This document shows, piece by piece, positions 49,501 to 63,619 of a DNA stretch of 64,000 nucleotides. The notes beneath the pieces are model-generated. The model ran no database searches. It was given only the letters and a program-made list of their open reading frames with translations, and was not told where the DNA came from. This DNA comes from Dipteronia dyeriana (Eukaryota; Streptophyta; Magnoliopsida; Sapindales; Sapindaceae): the NCBI GenBank assembly GCA_032871835.1, contig CM065300.1, positions 8,327,768 through 8,391,767 of the forward strand, read 5' to 3'. The first letter of the stretch is position 1. Each line of letters begins with the position of its first letter. A program made the translations under genes and the position numbers.

Positions 49501-52500
49501 AAACGGCTAAGCAGTGAAGTTCTTATGGGGGTTGCAAAATTAAAGACCGCGGAACAACAGTGTGTTCTGCTGGAGAGTTCAAATCAATCTCTGCAAGTAG
49601 AGGCAGACAATCTGGCACAGAAAATAGCAATGAAGGATCAAGAACTTTCTGTGAAGCAGACAGAGCTGGAGAAAGTTCAAACTTTAATGCGGGATGAACA
49701 CTCACGGTTTGTCCAAGTTGAAGCTGCTCTTCAGAATTTGCAGAAGTTGCACACTCAATCTCAGGAGGAACAACAAGCTCTGACATTGGAGCTTCAAAAT
49801 AAACTTCAAACACTGAAGAACTTGGAGATATTCAGCCATGGTCTTGAGGAAGACAACAGGCAGGTTAGAAAGGAAAATCAGAACCTGCATGAATTGAACC
49901 ATTCTTCCACTATTTCAATAATGAACCTACAAATCGAAATCGTTAACTTGAAGGAGATAAAAGAGAAACTCGAAGAGGAGATCACTCTACAAGTGGAGAA
50001 AAGTACATCCCTCCAGCAAGAGGTTCTCCATTTGAAGGAGGAAATGATGGAGTTAAATAGGGGATACCAGGCTTTAGTAGAGCAAGTGCTGTCAGTAGGT
50101 TTGAAACCCGAAAGCGTTGAATCATCTGTGAAGGTATTGCAGGATGAGAACTTGAAGCTGAAAGAAGTCTGCAAAAATCACACGAATGAGAGGGAAGTTC
50201 TATGTGAGAAGTTAAGAGATATGGATAATATTTCAGAGAGGAATGCTATTATGCAGAGTTCGCTGTCAGAATTGAATGGCAAGTTAGGAGGGTCAACAGA
50301 ACGAGTCAAGGAATTGCAGGAGTCCTGCCAGTTTCTTCGGGAAGACAAATCCTCTCTCGTGGCTGAGAAAGCCACTCTGCTTTCGCAGTTACAAATTATA
50401 ACTGAGAATATGCAGAAGCTCTTAGAGAAAAACGTCTCGCTGGAGAAATCGCTTGCTGGTGCAAATGTTGAGCTTGAAGGTTTGAAGGCAAAGTCGAAGA
50501 GCTTACAGGAATTCTGCCAGTTGCTCAAAAATGAGAAATCCGATCTTCAAAATGAAAGAGGCACCCTAGTCTCTAAGCTAGAAATTATTGAAACAAGACT
50601 TGGAAACCTGGAAAACAGGTTTACAAAATTAGAAGAAAAATATGTTGATCTTGAGAAGGAAAAAGAATCTACACTTTGTCAGGTAGAAGAATTACGGGGT
50701 TCCCTCACCGCAGAGCAGCAAGAGCGTGCATCGTATGAACATTCATGCGAGTCTCGAATGGCAGGCCTGGAAAATCATGTCCATCTACTACAAGAAGAAA
50801 GTAAATTGAGGAAGAAAGAATTTGAAGAAGAACTGGATAAAGCTGTGAATTCACAGGTTGAGATCTTCATTTTGCAGAAGTTTTTGAAAGATTTAGAAGA
50901 AAAGAACTTGTCTCTGACGATAGAATGTCAGAAACATGTTGAGACCTCCAAATTGTCTGATAAACTCATATCAGAGTTGGAGACGGAAAATCTTGAGCAG
51001 CAAGTGGAAACAGAATTCTTGTTAGATGAAATCGAAAAGTTGAGGGTGGGGATTTATCAAGTGTTCAGGGCTGTTCAACTTGATCCGGTTAACTGGCATG
51101 AAGATAAGATGGAACAAAGGCAAATTCCTATTCCACATATTTTGTACAATGTCGAGGATCTAAAAAGCTCGCTTCTTAGAAGCGAGGATGAGAAGCAGCA
51201 ACTGATAGTGGAGAACTCGGTGCTTTTAACTTTACTTGGACAGCTGAGAATAGAGGGAGCTGAATTTGATTCAGAGAAGAAAATCGTTGAGCAGGAATTC
51301 AGAATCCTGACAGAGCAGCATGCAATGTTACAAAAAGATAAGCATGAGCTCGTTGAGATGAACAGTCGGTTAATGATGGAAGTGAGTGATGGAGAGCAAC
51401 GTCAGGTTGCGCTGAAGTCTGATTTAGATAGTCAGGGTGTAAAACTGGTCAATTTGCAGGAGTCTTACGTGGAGTTGCAAGAGGAGAATTCCAAGATGCT
51501 TGAAGAAAATGGACTTTTGCTTAAGAAATTTTTGTCCTTGAAAGAGGAGATGTGCGTACTCGAAGAGGAAAATAGAGTCATTTTCCACGAAGCTGTCGAT
51601 CTCAATAGCCTCTCTCTGGTTTTCAAGAGCATTGGTATTGAGAAAGCTGAGGAAGTTAAAGCACTTGCTGAAGATCTTAATGGTCTCCTCGTTATTAACT
51701 GCGACCTCAAGGAGAAGGTTGAATTATTAGGGGAGAAGTTGGGAGCGAATGAAGCAGAAGGTTGGCATCTTAATGAAACGGTTGAGAAGTTGTGCAAGGA
51801 GCTTCATGAAGTCAAAGACCTTAATGTTCAATTAAACAATCAAATTTCAACTGATCAGGATTCTCTGAGACTGAAGGCCACGGAGCTTTTAGAGGCGGAA
51901 CAGAAGCTTAAGGCTACACATAACCTGAATGGAGAGTTATGTAGAACTGTTGAGGATCTGAAGAAAGAATGTGAAGAATTAAAACTTGTTAAAGAAAATG
52001 TAGAGAAGCGAGTTTCTAAAATGTCTGAAGATTGCACAAAACAGAAAAGCGAAATTGAATGCCTTCATGAAGTAAATAGAAGGTTGGAGACAGAAGTGGG
52101 TATGTTGCACGAGGAAATTGAAGAAGGAAGGATTAGAGAAGTGTACTTGAGTTCCGAGTTGCAGGAGAGAAACAATGAGTTTGAAATTTGGGATGCTGAG
52201 GCTGCAGCATTTTATTTTGATTTGCAAATCTCCTCTATCCGTGAAGTTCTGCTTGAAAATAAAGTCCAAGAGCTTACCGGAGTTTGCGAGAGTCTTGAAG
52301 GTGAAAAGGCATTAAAAAGTGTGGAGATGGTTCAGATGAAAGAAAAGGTTGGGTTCTTGGAAGGTGAAATTGGACAATTAAAGGCTCAGTTGTCTTCATA
52401 TGTTCCTGCAATTGCTTCCTTGAGAGATAATATAGCATCTCTCGAGCACAATGTCCGTCATCATGAATTGCATTGTCTGGCAGACAATGGAGAACCGGTA

Positions 52501-53748
52501 ATACTCTTTCTTCCTCTAAAACACATTAATGAAATGTCTAGATTTTGTGCATAACAATGAAATGTCTTTCGATTATGTCACCAGAGCTATCAAGAACAAA
52601 AGGAAGTTAAAAGCATTGGGGTAGCAGATGGAATTTCAGAATTGCAGGAGATGCAGACTCGAATTAGAGCAGTCGAAAAGGTAGTGGTTGAAGAAATGGA
52701 AAAGTTCACAACGCGTGAAAGTTTAGACACCAGCATCAAAGTAGAGACTGCAATGACAGAGACCGAAGATTTGAAAAGAAGCACTCCACATCTCGAAAAA
52801 AGCATGCAGAAGGAAGAGTTGGAACTTGAGGATGAGTTCACAGATCATGACAGGTTGCAGAAGAGTAAACAAGAAATTTTCGAAGCTGGGAATAAGACAT
52901 CGATGAAAGATATACCGTTGGATCAAGCCTCAGATAGTTCCTTCTATGGAAGAGGCCAGAGAGAGAATAGCAGGACAAACGATCAGATGCTTGGGTTGTG
53001 GGAATCTGCAGAGCAAGACTGGAATCCCCATCCAACGGTGGATGGTACACGGAAGCAGGCAGCTGCGCCAATGGAAAATCGTGTACGTCGTCAGTCTAAA
53101 GACATGAAGCTGAAGAATCCTCCTTCAGAATTACAAGTTGAGAAGGAGTTGGGTGTTGACAAGCTAGAGGTATCCAGTAGCAACAGAGAGCCAAGTAAAG
53201 AAGGAAATACGAAAAAGATCTTGGAGAGACTTGCTTCCGATGCTCAGAAATTGACAAGTCTTCAGACAAGCGTGCAAGATTTGAAAAATAAATTGGAGAC
53301 AAGCAAGAGAAGCAAGAAAAGCAATGATCCTGAATACGAAAGAATCAGAGGACAATTATGCGATGTTGAGGAGGCTGTTCTCCAATTGGCGGATAGCAAT
53401 CTTAAGTTGACAAGAGATACTGAAGAGAGTAGTAGTAGCTCATCTTCGGACAGGAAGTCCTCACCGGGAATAGAAGATATTTCCAGAAACAAAGTGACAG
53501 AAGAAGCACGAAAAGGGTCTGAAAAGATCGGAAGGTTGCAGCTTGAGATGCAAAGCATTCAATATGTTATGCTGAAACTGGAAGATGAAGAAGATAACAC
53601 CACCAAAGGCAAGTTCAGGCTTCTGGAAAGTAAAACGGGTTCCCTCCTGAGGGACTTCATCAACAGTGGTGGTGGGAGAAGTAGCGGAGGAAGACGGAAG
53701 AAGGGATGTTTATGTGGGTGTGTGAGACCTTCAACTAACGAAGAATGA
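46595..53748 (+). CDS. NET1: NETWORKED 1-family actin-binding coiled-coil protein
   Basis: Plant-specific adaptor that links actin filaments to membranes; NET1 members are reported at plasma membrane and plasmodesmata. Exons 46595-46697, 48263-52497 and 52585-53748, with GT-AG introns and matching phases, give 1,833 residues, in the range of NET1A-D (~1,700). The N-terminus carries the NAB (KIP1-like) actin-binding domain: [21 protein letters not shown] (residues ~13-33), then [26 protein letters not shown], ending near [11 protein letters not shown] (~105). The rest is nearly continuous coiled coil, including four tandem 56-residue repeats at ~232-455. The C-terminus is a short basic, Cys-rich tail ([13 protein letters not shown]). 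The small first exon and one giant exon are the usual NET1 layout. The start is the only ATG that gives the conserved N-terminus. Confidence 0.95.
47617..47815 (+). repeat. ~110-bp tandem duplication inside NET1 intron 1
   Basis: 47643-47705 and 47753-47815 are almost identical (ttaattttccaagacttgta and onward to ctgttaccatcaat), offset 110 bp. The spacer 'atcaatacattgttg' also recurs three times. A second short pair (catcattctca-tcttgagacacactgt) lies at about 47204-47235 and 47293-47323. All are intronic and need not affect the protein. Confidence 0.8.
48853..49524 (+). repeat. Four in-frame 168-bp (56-residue) repeats in NET1
   Basis: Each unit starts K/R-A-E/D-x-E, then L-K-x-x-L-A-x-L-x-A-E-K-E/D-A, then a QY...C/S segment with L-E, and ends near L-N-x-x-x-x/E. 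56 residues is exactly eight heptads, so the coiled-coil register is kept across units. DNA similarity between units is low, so the repeats are old. Confidence 0.85.
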
Positions 53749-54727
53749 GACTATTGTTTTGCTTGAATTGCCCATTGATGGGATTTGTAATACTAAATTA
53801 GTCTTGTTTAACGTAGAACAACTGTAAGAGGTAGATTTTGAACTGATCAAATAAGCTGCTTCAGCATTTTTATGTTGTACCTCCCACATAAACCACCATG
53901 TCAATGCAGTAATTTTGGTCCACGTATGACATAATTTTACATTACATCGTCTGCCACCTATATCACGTTTCCAGAACTGTGATTCTGTGAATTTTTTTTC
54001 ATTTCTTTTTTGGTAAAACCAAGTGTTAACTTCGTTAAAACTTAAAACAGAGAGATGCAGTTTCGATTTGTAATATATAGAAATAAACTGATACCCTTTC
54101 ACATTGCATTCCCGAAAATAGAATGCGACATGGTGAACGACGACGCGTGTGTGCATGTACTATGGTTACAGATGGTACTACTCGACTGTTACAAGGATTA
54201 TGATCCCCTCCCTATTTAGAGTGTCTTCACCTTTATAATTTATTACCAGCGTCTTAATGAACTTACCAATGATTTAAATTAACCAATTCACTTTTGATAT
54301 ACGAAGCGTAGGTAATGACACATGAGGATCCACATCCATACAAATGTTATTAGAGCCAAGATACAAAGGGCTTAGACAGTTGCAAATCATTTTTATTTCT
54401 TCCAATTTTGCTAATTAACATCAAGCTAACGTTCTATTTAAACTCGTGATCTGTGGTAACAACAAATAATATTATTTTAGATGTAAAAAATGTATCAAGA
54501 GTTATATCATCAATAGTTGGAAAACTGAAAAAATCTTCATGTTGGCTTGATATGGATTTGAATGGAAAAACAAATGGTGTTCATAACATAAAAACCATTA
54601 TAACTATTCTCAGCTAGAACAAAATCTGCAACAAGTTTGACATACTCATAAGTTTCCAACAAACAAAAATGCTTAAAAGCTTTTCAAACGGCAAGATAAT
54701 TAAAGACAACTACTAGAGTTTCTTAGT
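53749..54727. other. Convergent intergenic region between NET1 and RPS3A
   Basis: 979 bp holding the 3' UTRs of two genes that point at each other. No other gene is seen; a minus-strand open frame overlapping the NET1 end (53731-54156) lacks any domain. A TTTATT at about 54392-54397 is a possible minus-strand polyadenylation signal for RPS3A. Confidence 0.5.
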
Positions 54728-57014
<2,287 letters not shown>

Positions 57015-57098
57015 GGTTGCGAGAGAGAAGAGGAGATAGGGGTTGCAGCTGCCGAGAACGAGAGAATATAGAGTCGGCTGCAGTGAGTTTTAATACTC

Positions 57099-57152
57099 AA
57101 AACCCTGCGCCTATATGTAGTTAGTTTGTATGTGGAGACAGACAAACCCTAG
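57099..57152 (-). promoter_or_regulatory. Telo-box motifs upstream of RPS3A
   Basis: AAACCCTAG at 57144-57152 and an AAACCCT near 57100-57106 lie 85-140 bp upstream of the start codon. The telo box (AAACCCTA) is a known element of plant ribosomal-protein promoters and works in either orientation. A CT-rich leader stretch on the minus strand (about 57015-57045) fits the class. Confidence 0.6.
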
Positions 57153-57356
57153 ATATCCAAACTGCGTCGTTTTTGTTCACAGACTAGTTTTACATTTGGA
57201 CCTTATTGGGTTGGAAGCCTAATGTAAACTTGGGCTCATTTGTTTTTTTGTTTTTTAACGGATTGGGCTCATTTGTTTTAAAACGACAATTTATATAAAA
57301 ATATTTCTTCTTCTTTTTTCGTTTTTAAATTTCATAATATTCACCTTTAACTTGAA

Positions 57357-57620
57357 GCAATATATTCACCTATTAGCCGAACTGATAGTACACCTCTTTT
57401 CCATCTAAATGGTGAGGGGTTCAAATCACACAATACACATTTTATAAGTATGTGTGAGGAGCTTTCTTCCTATATTGTAGGAGTAGTTATCTCCCGTTAT
57501 GGGAGTAGATATCCTGACCACTATTGTTTGATCTCGTCAGATCTCGACAGTTCTATTGTAATATTCTTAAATTTGGGATGGGTGTGATGCTCCACCCATT
57601 TGACACTTCTAGATAAATCA
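57357..57620 (+). repeat. tRNA-derived SINE-like element
   Basis: 'tagccgaactgatagt' (about 57374-57389) resembles a polymerase III A box, and 'ggggttcaaatcac' (about 57416-57429) a B box, with tRNA-like spacing. A body with 'atgggagtagatatcctgac' and 'tttgatctcgtcagatct' follows. A diverged relative lies at 40830-41000. I see no cloverleaf, so it is not a tRNA gene. Confidence 0.5.
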
Positions 57621-58053
57621 TTAACTTAACCGGTGTAATCTCATAAAACATATAATTTCATGTGAATTTTATTTTATATTTTTTTGTTTTTAAAGCTAGT
57701 TAAAGTTATTAATAGATGGTTAATAGAAAAAAAAATCCAAATTTAAATATATATTAATTACATAGTATGGTAAATTTTGTATTTAGTGGTTTGAGCATTT
57801 AATTTTTTTTATATATAACTATTACAATAGAACCACCGACGTGAAAGAGAGGTGCTCAATCACATGTGTTAAGAGATGTTGTACATGGTTTGAGCATTTT
57901 AAAAATAAAAAATAAAAAATAAAAAATAAAACAAGTCGGTTTGGGTCGGCTATGAGTCACCCCGTAAAACAGGTTCGAGTATATGATGGAAATCGAAAAC
58001 TCATTAGCAAGGGTCGTGTATGGGGAACCTTACCCCCACAAAGTTTTGGGTAT
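57621..58053. other. Spacer before the gypsy element, hAT-like remnant
   Basis: 57900-58050 contains A-rich repeats (aaaataaaaaataaa) and the phrase 'ttgggtcggctatgagtcacccc', which matches the interior of the hAT-like element at 39062-39733 (ttgggtcggatatgggacacccc). It is probably a fragment of the same family into or beside which the retrotransposon inserted. Confidence 0.5.
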
Positions 58054-58611
58054 TGATGTAGAACAGGTGACGGAGTCCTTCATGACTTTGATGGACCACC
58101 TGAAATTCAAGAAATGATTTCTACTAGAATTGGCGACGGAGTCGGAATAGCGTGAAACATTCACAGTTAAAGCGAATCGACGAGGTCTACGATACATCAC
58201 GGTTTTTGCCCGTGATGGAAGTTCTTTTTCTGTCAAATTTCATTGTTTAAGCGTCGAAATTATTGTTTTTGCCATTTTAGGAAACTTTTGTTTTATTAGT
58301 AAGTTGAGTTTTACAAATCAGAATTGTTTGTCGTCAATTCTATCTTGATTTAGGTCTTTAGTATTATTTGTTTCCGTTATTATTCAATTTTGCTATTTTT
58401 GGTAATTTTCCTTAATTTAGATTTGTTTCCCTGCTCAACGGGGATTAGAGTCCGTTTATTTTAAATAGACTTGTAAGCTAAAAGACAAATCAACTTTGTT
58501 ATCAATAAAATTTTGAATTTCTCTTAAGAATTTTACTCTTTTTTTATGGATTCCAGATTATCTTGGTATATAGACGTTGGTCTTATTCCTTCATTATTTC
58601 ACGTTGCGTTA
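58054..58611 (+). repeat. 5' LTR of a Ty3/gypsy element
   Basis: Begins TGATGTAGAACAGG and ends ...cacgttgcgtta, with the expected terminal CA decayed to TA. It is collinear with 63064-63619. By my count about 19 of the first ~137 aligned bases differ, mostly transitions, so the insertion is old. Confidence 0.88.
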
Positions 58612-58613
58612 AT

Positions 58614-58625
58614 TGGTATCAGAGC
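58614..58625 (+). other. Primer-binding site (initiator Met-tRNA)
   Basis: TGGTATCAGAGC, two bases after the 5' LTR, is the standard complement to the 3' end of plant initiator methionine tRNA used by many LTR retrotransposons. Confidence 0.9.
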
Positions 58626-58800
58626 ACGAATCTGTCTGGCTCGATAGAACTAATGAAGTGAGAGACAAACCCTATTGACAGTGATCGTAGGGTGGAGTCC
58701 TAGTGGGCAGCGGTGGAGGAACAACGACAATAGATGAGAGGGATTCATGAACTGCTTGTCGGATTAAGCCTCAACGCTAACAACCGGCAACCGAAACTAG

Positions 58801-59760
58801 TTGACAGGGTGCGTGCTGAAGGATTTGCCCCGATGCCAACCTGTTAATAGAAGACTTCCTTTTTGTCATCAACCTTATTGGGAGGATGATTCCAAAAACG
58901 AAGATGATGAAGGGTATGTTGTATTTCAACCAGAGAGACAACAAAGAAAGTATGAAGACTATCAATTGAAGACAGATATTTCAAGCTTTAATGGAAATCT
59001 GGGTATAAAAGATTTCCTTGATTGGATCACAGAGGTGAAGCGATTATTTTAGATGATGGACGTACCGGAGGCAAAGATGGTGAGATTTGTCGCCTTCAGA
59101 TTGAAAGTTAGGGCTGCAATCTAGTGGGATCAGTTACAGAAGAACTGACAGAGACATGGAAAAGCGTTTGTAAGGACTTTGCGTAAGATGAAACAGCTTA
59201 TGTTGGGTAGATTTGTGTCGCCAGATCATGAACAGTAATTATTCCAATTGTTTCATAATTGCTCACAAGGGTCCAAATCGGTGTTTGATTACATGTGTGA
59301 ATTTTCTAGACTCTCGAATGTAATAATCATAGTGAGATGGAAGGTCAACGTGTAGCCAGATACCACAACGGGTTGAAGCCATCACTTCGAGATAAAATTG
59401 GGTTGCAAGTGTTGTGGATTGTGAATGAAGCCCATAACATGACATTGAAAACCGAGCTGATGGAACACAGGGTTGGAAATTCTGGATTTCGAATGAGCAT
59501 TCCTGATTCACCATTTTCTAACAGGGACAAGGTTGTTTAATCATCGGGACAGTCAAGTCAAGCTAGATGCGTTGTTGTGAAAGGGAGCAACAATACCAAT
59601 CAATCAACAGTTCTGGCCAATAGGAACGCACCAAGGAACCCAAACCCAAATCCTTATGCTAGGCTTGCACCATGAAATTGTTACATGTGTTGAAAATCAA
59701 GCCATCATTTGAATACATGTCCCGAACACCGACTTGTGAATTGGGTGGAATAAGGCACAG
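58801..59760 (+). pseudogene. Gag-like region of the gypsy element (broken)
   Basis: The clearest part is 58801-59052, ending [20 protein letters not shown], which matches the retrotransposon gag domain start (F-G...F-L-D-W). In-frame stops follow at about 59050 and 59120, and a Cys/His cluster near 59680 corresponds to the zinc knuckle. Not expressible as one protein. Confidence 0.75.
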
Positions 59761-59832
59761 AAGATATGAATGTTCCTGAGGGTGTAAAAAGGGAATATGA
59801 CTTATATGAGGGGGCTGAATTTGTAGAAGAAA

Positions 59833-60183
59833 ATGGAGAATATATTAATTGTGTTGTGCAACGTGTGCTGTACACGACAAAACATGAAGATTCCAGCCAG
59901 TGTAATAATATTTTTTGATCTTGTTGTACGGTCAGTCAAAGTCTGTAACCTGATTGTAGACAGTGGGAACTGTGAGAACTTTGTTGCAAAGAGATTGGCG
60001 GAACATTTACAACTATCAACCGATAAGCACCTCTCTCTCGGTACCATTGGTTGGATCAAGAAGGGACAAACAGTAAAGGTAACTGAAATTTGTTGTGTTC
60101 CTATTTCTATTGGTAAATATTATAGAGATGAAATAATCTGTGATGTGGTTGATATGGATGATAGCCATGTATTTCTGGCTTGA
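59833..60183 (+). pseudogene. Aspartic-protease region of the gypsy element
   Basis: The frame contains [12 protein letters not shown], with the D-S-G active site (usual D-S/T-G), then a strand/loop pattern ending in MDDSHVFL. It is separated from the gag-like and polymerase regions by stops. Confidence 0.75.
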
Positions 60184-60539
60184 ACATGACAATACGATGT
60201 CGATATTACCTATAGAGGTAGGGATAATACTTATGTGTTTACTTTGGGGTCACATAAAATTGTTGTGGTTCCTTCGAATATTGTACCTAGTAAGTCTTCA
60301 GTAGAGAAACGGTTTTTTCTAACCATGACCAGTTTAGAAACAAAGTTTGTATTAGATGTCAAGGGTGCGTATGAGGTTTATGCTTTGGTGGTTAAAACAC
60401 CTGTGGTAGAGGAGGAAAGAGTACCGGTAGTGACTGTTCCTAACAAAGCACAACCACTGTTAGAACAATTTAAAGAACTCACTTTTGAGGACTTGCCCAA
60501 CAACTTGCCTTTGTTGAAGACATTCAACACCCTATAGAC

Positions 60540-61690
60540 CTTATACTTGATGCGAGTTTTCCCAATCTGCCACATTACTAGATGAGTCCAAAAAAGCATG
60601 AGATTTAACTGGAAAAGATAGAAGAGTTATTACAGAAGGGTTTCATACGTGAGAGCATGAGTCGGTGTACGGTTTATGCACTGTTGACACCGAAGAAAAA
60701 TGAGAGTTGGCGTATATGTGTGGATAGTTGTGCTATCAATAAAATAACCATCAAATACCGATTACCCATTCCTCGCCTTTCCCCGCCTAGATGACATGTT
60801 GGATCAGCTGGAGGGTTCGAAGCTATTTTCAAAATTGATTTATGCAGTAAGTATCATCAAATCCGAGTCAAACCAAAGGATGAATGAAAGACAACGTTCA
60901 AAGGTAAGGATGACTTGTATGAGTGGTTGGTCATGCCTTTCAGTCTGTCTAATGCACTCAGTACTTTCATGCGGGTGATGAATCAGATATTGAGGCCTTT
61001 TGAAGGGAAATTTGTTGTTGTTTACTTTGATGACATTCTCATCTATAGTATGACTGAGGAAGAGCATGTGGAGTAATTGCAGAAAGTGCTAGCAATTTTA
61101 CAGGAAAATTAATTGTTTTTTAATCTCAAAAAGTGCAGCTTTATGACTAGCAGTTTGTTGTTTTGGTGTATGTGGTGAGTTTGGAGGGAATCCATGTAGA
61201 TGAAGAGAAGGTCCGAGCTATTTGAGAATGGCCAACTCCAAAAGCTGTGGGTGAAGTTCGAAGCTTCTAAGGTTTAGTCACATTTTATCGTCGATTTATT
61301 CGAAATTTCAGCACTATAATGGTGTCAATCATAAAATGCATGAAAAAAATACCGATTTTTGTAGGGGAAGAAGCAGAGATGAACTTTGTCTTAATCAAGG
61401 AGAAATTATGCACTGCACCAGTATTGACTCTGCTTAGTCTTAAGAAAGTATTTGAAGTCGAGTGCAATGTTAGTGGCATAGGAATGAGAGCTGGCATGTC
61501 CCAATAAAAACGACCAGTAGCATTCTTTAGTGAAAATTCAAGTGAAGCTCACCATAAATGGAGTACCTATGATCATAAGTTATACGCGGTGGTCTTAACT
61601 TTAAAGCACTGGAAGCACCTAGTACGGAAGGATTCTGTATTGTACACTGATCATCAAGCTTTGAAGTTTATTAATAACCAGAAACATTTG
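60540..61690 (+). pseudogene. Reverse transcriptase and RNase H region (broken)
   Basis: Short open pieces in changing frames show the palm motif YFDDIL at about 61023-61040 and the RNase H TDHQALKF near 61650, plus an intervening VAFFSE-like strand. Stops at about 60534, 61074 and 61504 interrupt it. Confidence 0.8.
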
Positions 61691-61700
61691 GACAACATAA

Positions 61701-62960
61701 ATGTTAGGTGAGTCACCTTTCTTCAAAAGTTCCCTTTTGTTATTCAACATAAATTACGGGGTCTTAAATCGAGTTACCGATGCATTGAGCTGTCGTGCTA
61801 GCCTACCTATGACAATGACTCATGAGGTTGTGGGGTTTGACTGTTTGGATGAGTTATATGGGGAGGATGAAAACTTTAAGGAATTTTGGTCGAAGTGTAT
61901 CGAAGGGCAGTCTGTCGGTGATTTTCATGAGAATGATGGTTATTTATTTTGTGGGAACCGTTTGTGTATTCCCAAGACTTTTATGTGGAAGAAGTTAAAT
62001 CGCGAATTGCATGGAGGTGGATTAAGCGAACACTTGGGTCGAGACAAAACAATGACTAGTTTGGAGGAGTAGTACTCATGGCCCCAACTGAAACGAGTTG
62101 TTAGAAATTTCGTAAATAGATGTTATACCTATCAGGTGTCTAAATGTTAGTCATAAAATACTGGTATTTATATGTTTTTACCGGATCCTAATAATATTTT
62201 GGAAGATTTGTCTATGAATTTTATGTTGGGTCTTCCTCGTACCCAGCGAGGGGTAGATTCAGTGTTTGTGGCTGTTGACAAGCTTTCAAAAAGAGCTCGC
62301 ATATAGGCTGACAATTTTTCAGGGAAATAGTCCGACTCCATGGGATACCTCAATCAATTACTTATGATTGTGGCACAAGATTTTTTAGCCATTTTTAGGT
62401 GACCTTATGGAAGATGTTTGATACTTCTCTGAAACGCAGTACTATTACACATCTACAAACTGATGGACAAACAGATGTTACGAACAGAACCTTGGGAAAT
62501 CTAATTTGTTGAATTTACGAAGATAAGCCGAAACAGTGAGACCATGGATTACCCTAAACTAAATTTGCCTACACCAATGTTGTGCATAGTGCCATAAGAA
62601 AATCTCATTTTGCTATGATATACGTGACACCACCAAGGCATGTTGTGGATTTGGTACGTTTACCAAAGGGATCAGGTGTTAGTATTGCAATAGAGACTAT
62701 GGCTACACATGCTCAGGCTGTGCATGCTGAAGTGAAACAGAAGCTGGAAGAAACTAATGCTAAATATAAAGCAGCTGCAGATAAGCTTAGAGGTTTTAAG
62801 GTGTTTGAGAAAGGAGATTTAATGATGGTTTTTTTTGACAAATAGAGGTTTCCAATTGTGACTTACTGCAAATTAAAGCCCAAGAAGTATGATCTGTACA
62901 AGATTTTGAAGAAGATCATTGATAATGCTTATATGATTGACTAGCTAGGGGCTATGGGAA
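61701..62960 (+). pseudogene. Integrase region of the gypsy element (broken)
   Basis: 61701-62072 contains the H...H part of the zinc-binding domain ([16 protein letters not shown]). Core-domain pieces ([20 protein letters not shown]) follow at about 62205-62300 after several stops. 62582-62845 is the C-terminal part, ending KGDLMMV. Confidence 0.75.
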
Positions 62961-63050
62961 TTTCCAAGACTTTTAATGTTGCAGACTTGTTCTAGTATCA
63001 TACCGAAGAGTCCCTCTATCCCGAGCCTAACTCGAGGTTGAGTTATTTCC

Positions 63051-63062
63051 AAGTGGAGGGGA
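63051..63062 (+). other. Polypurine tract
   Basis: aagtggagggga lies one base before the 3' LTR, where plus-strand priming occurs. Confidence 0.8.
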
Positions 63063-63063
63063 C

Positions 63064-63619
63064 TGATGTAAAATAGGTGGTGGAGTCCTTCATGGCTTTG
63101 ATGGACCAACCGAAATTCAAGAAATGATTTCCACTAGAGCTGGTGATGGAGTCGGAATGGCACGAAACTTTCATAGTTGAAGCGAATTGACGAGGTCTAC
63201 AATACTCATGTCCTTTGACTGTGATGGACGTCCTTTTTCAATCAAATTCCATCGTTTAAGTCCCGAAATTGTCATATTTATCATTTTAGAAAACTTTTAT
63301 TTTCGGTAATAAGTTGAGGTATTCAAGTCAGAATAGTCTACCGTAAATTCTACCTTGATTTAGGTCTTTAGTATTATTTGTTTCCGCTATTATCTCAATT
63401 TTGCTATTTTGGAAATTTTCCTTGATTTAGGTTCGTTTCATTGCTCAACAAGGATTAAGGTTCGTTTGTTTTAAATATGCTTGTAAGCTGAAAGACGAAT
63501 CAACTTTTTTTCAATAAAATTCAGAATTTATCTTACGAGCTGTACTCTTTCTGGTGGATTCCAGGTTATTTTGGAATATAGACGTTAGTCGTATTATTTC
63601 ATTGTTTCACGTTGTGTCA
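63064..63619 (+). repeat. 3' LTR of the Ty3/gypsy element
   Basis: Begins TGATGTAAAATAGG and ends cacgttgtgtca, keeping the terminal CA. It is collinear with the 5' LTR with many transitions. Confidence 0.88.

Larger units (their letters stand above)
58054..63619 (+). mobile_element. Degenerate Ty3/gypsy LTR retrotransposon
   Basis: 5.6-kb element with both LTRs, a primer-binding site and a polypurine tract. Degenerate coding regions follow in order: gag-like (about 58800-59760, with a decayed CCHC knuckle near 59680), protease (VDSG, about 59955), reverse transcriptase (YFDD at 61023-61034), RNase H (TDHQALKF near 61650) and integrase (zinc-binding and core segments, about 61980-62350, then a C-terminal part to about 62950). 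The RT-RH-IN order defines Ty3/gypsy. Many in-frame stops and frameshifts interrupt every region, so it cannot make its own proteins. I did not find a matching target duplication. Confidence 0.93.

Noticed and set aside
49228..53558. Many minus-strand open frames opposite NET1
   Set aside because: They are antisense shadows of a long coiled-coil coding exon with biased codon use.
57374..57430. Possible tRNA gene
   Set aside because: A-box- and B-box-like words are present, but I could not fold a cloverleaf with an acceptor stem; classed as SINE-like.
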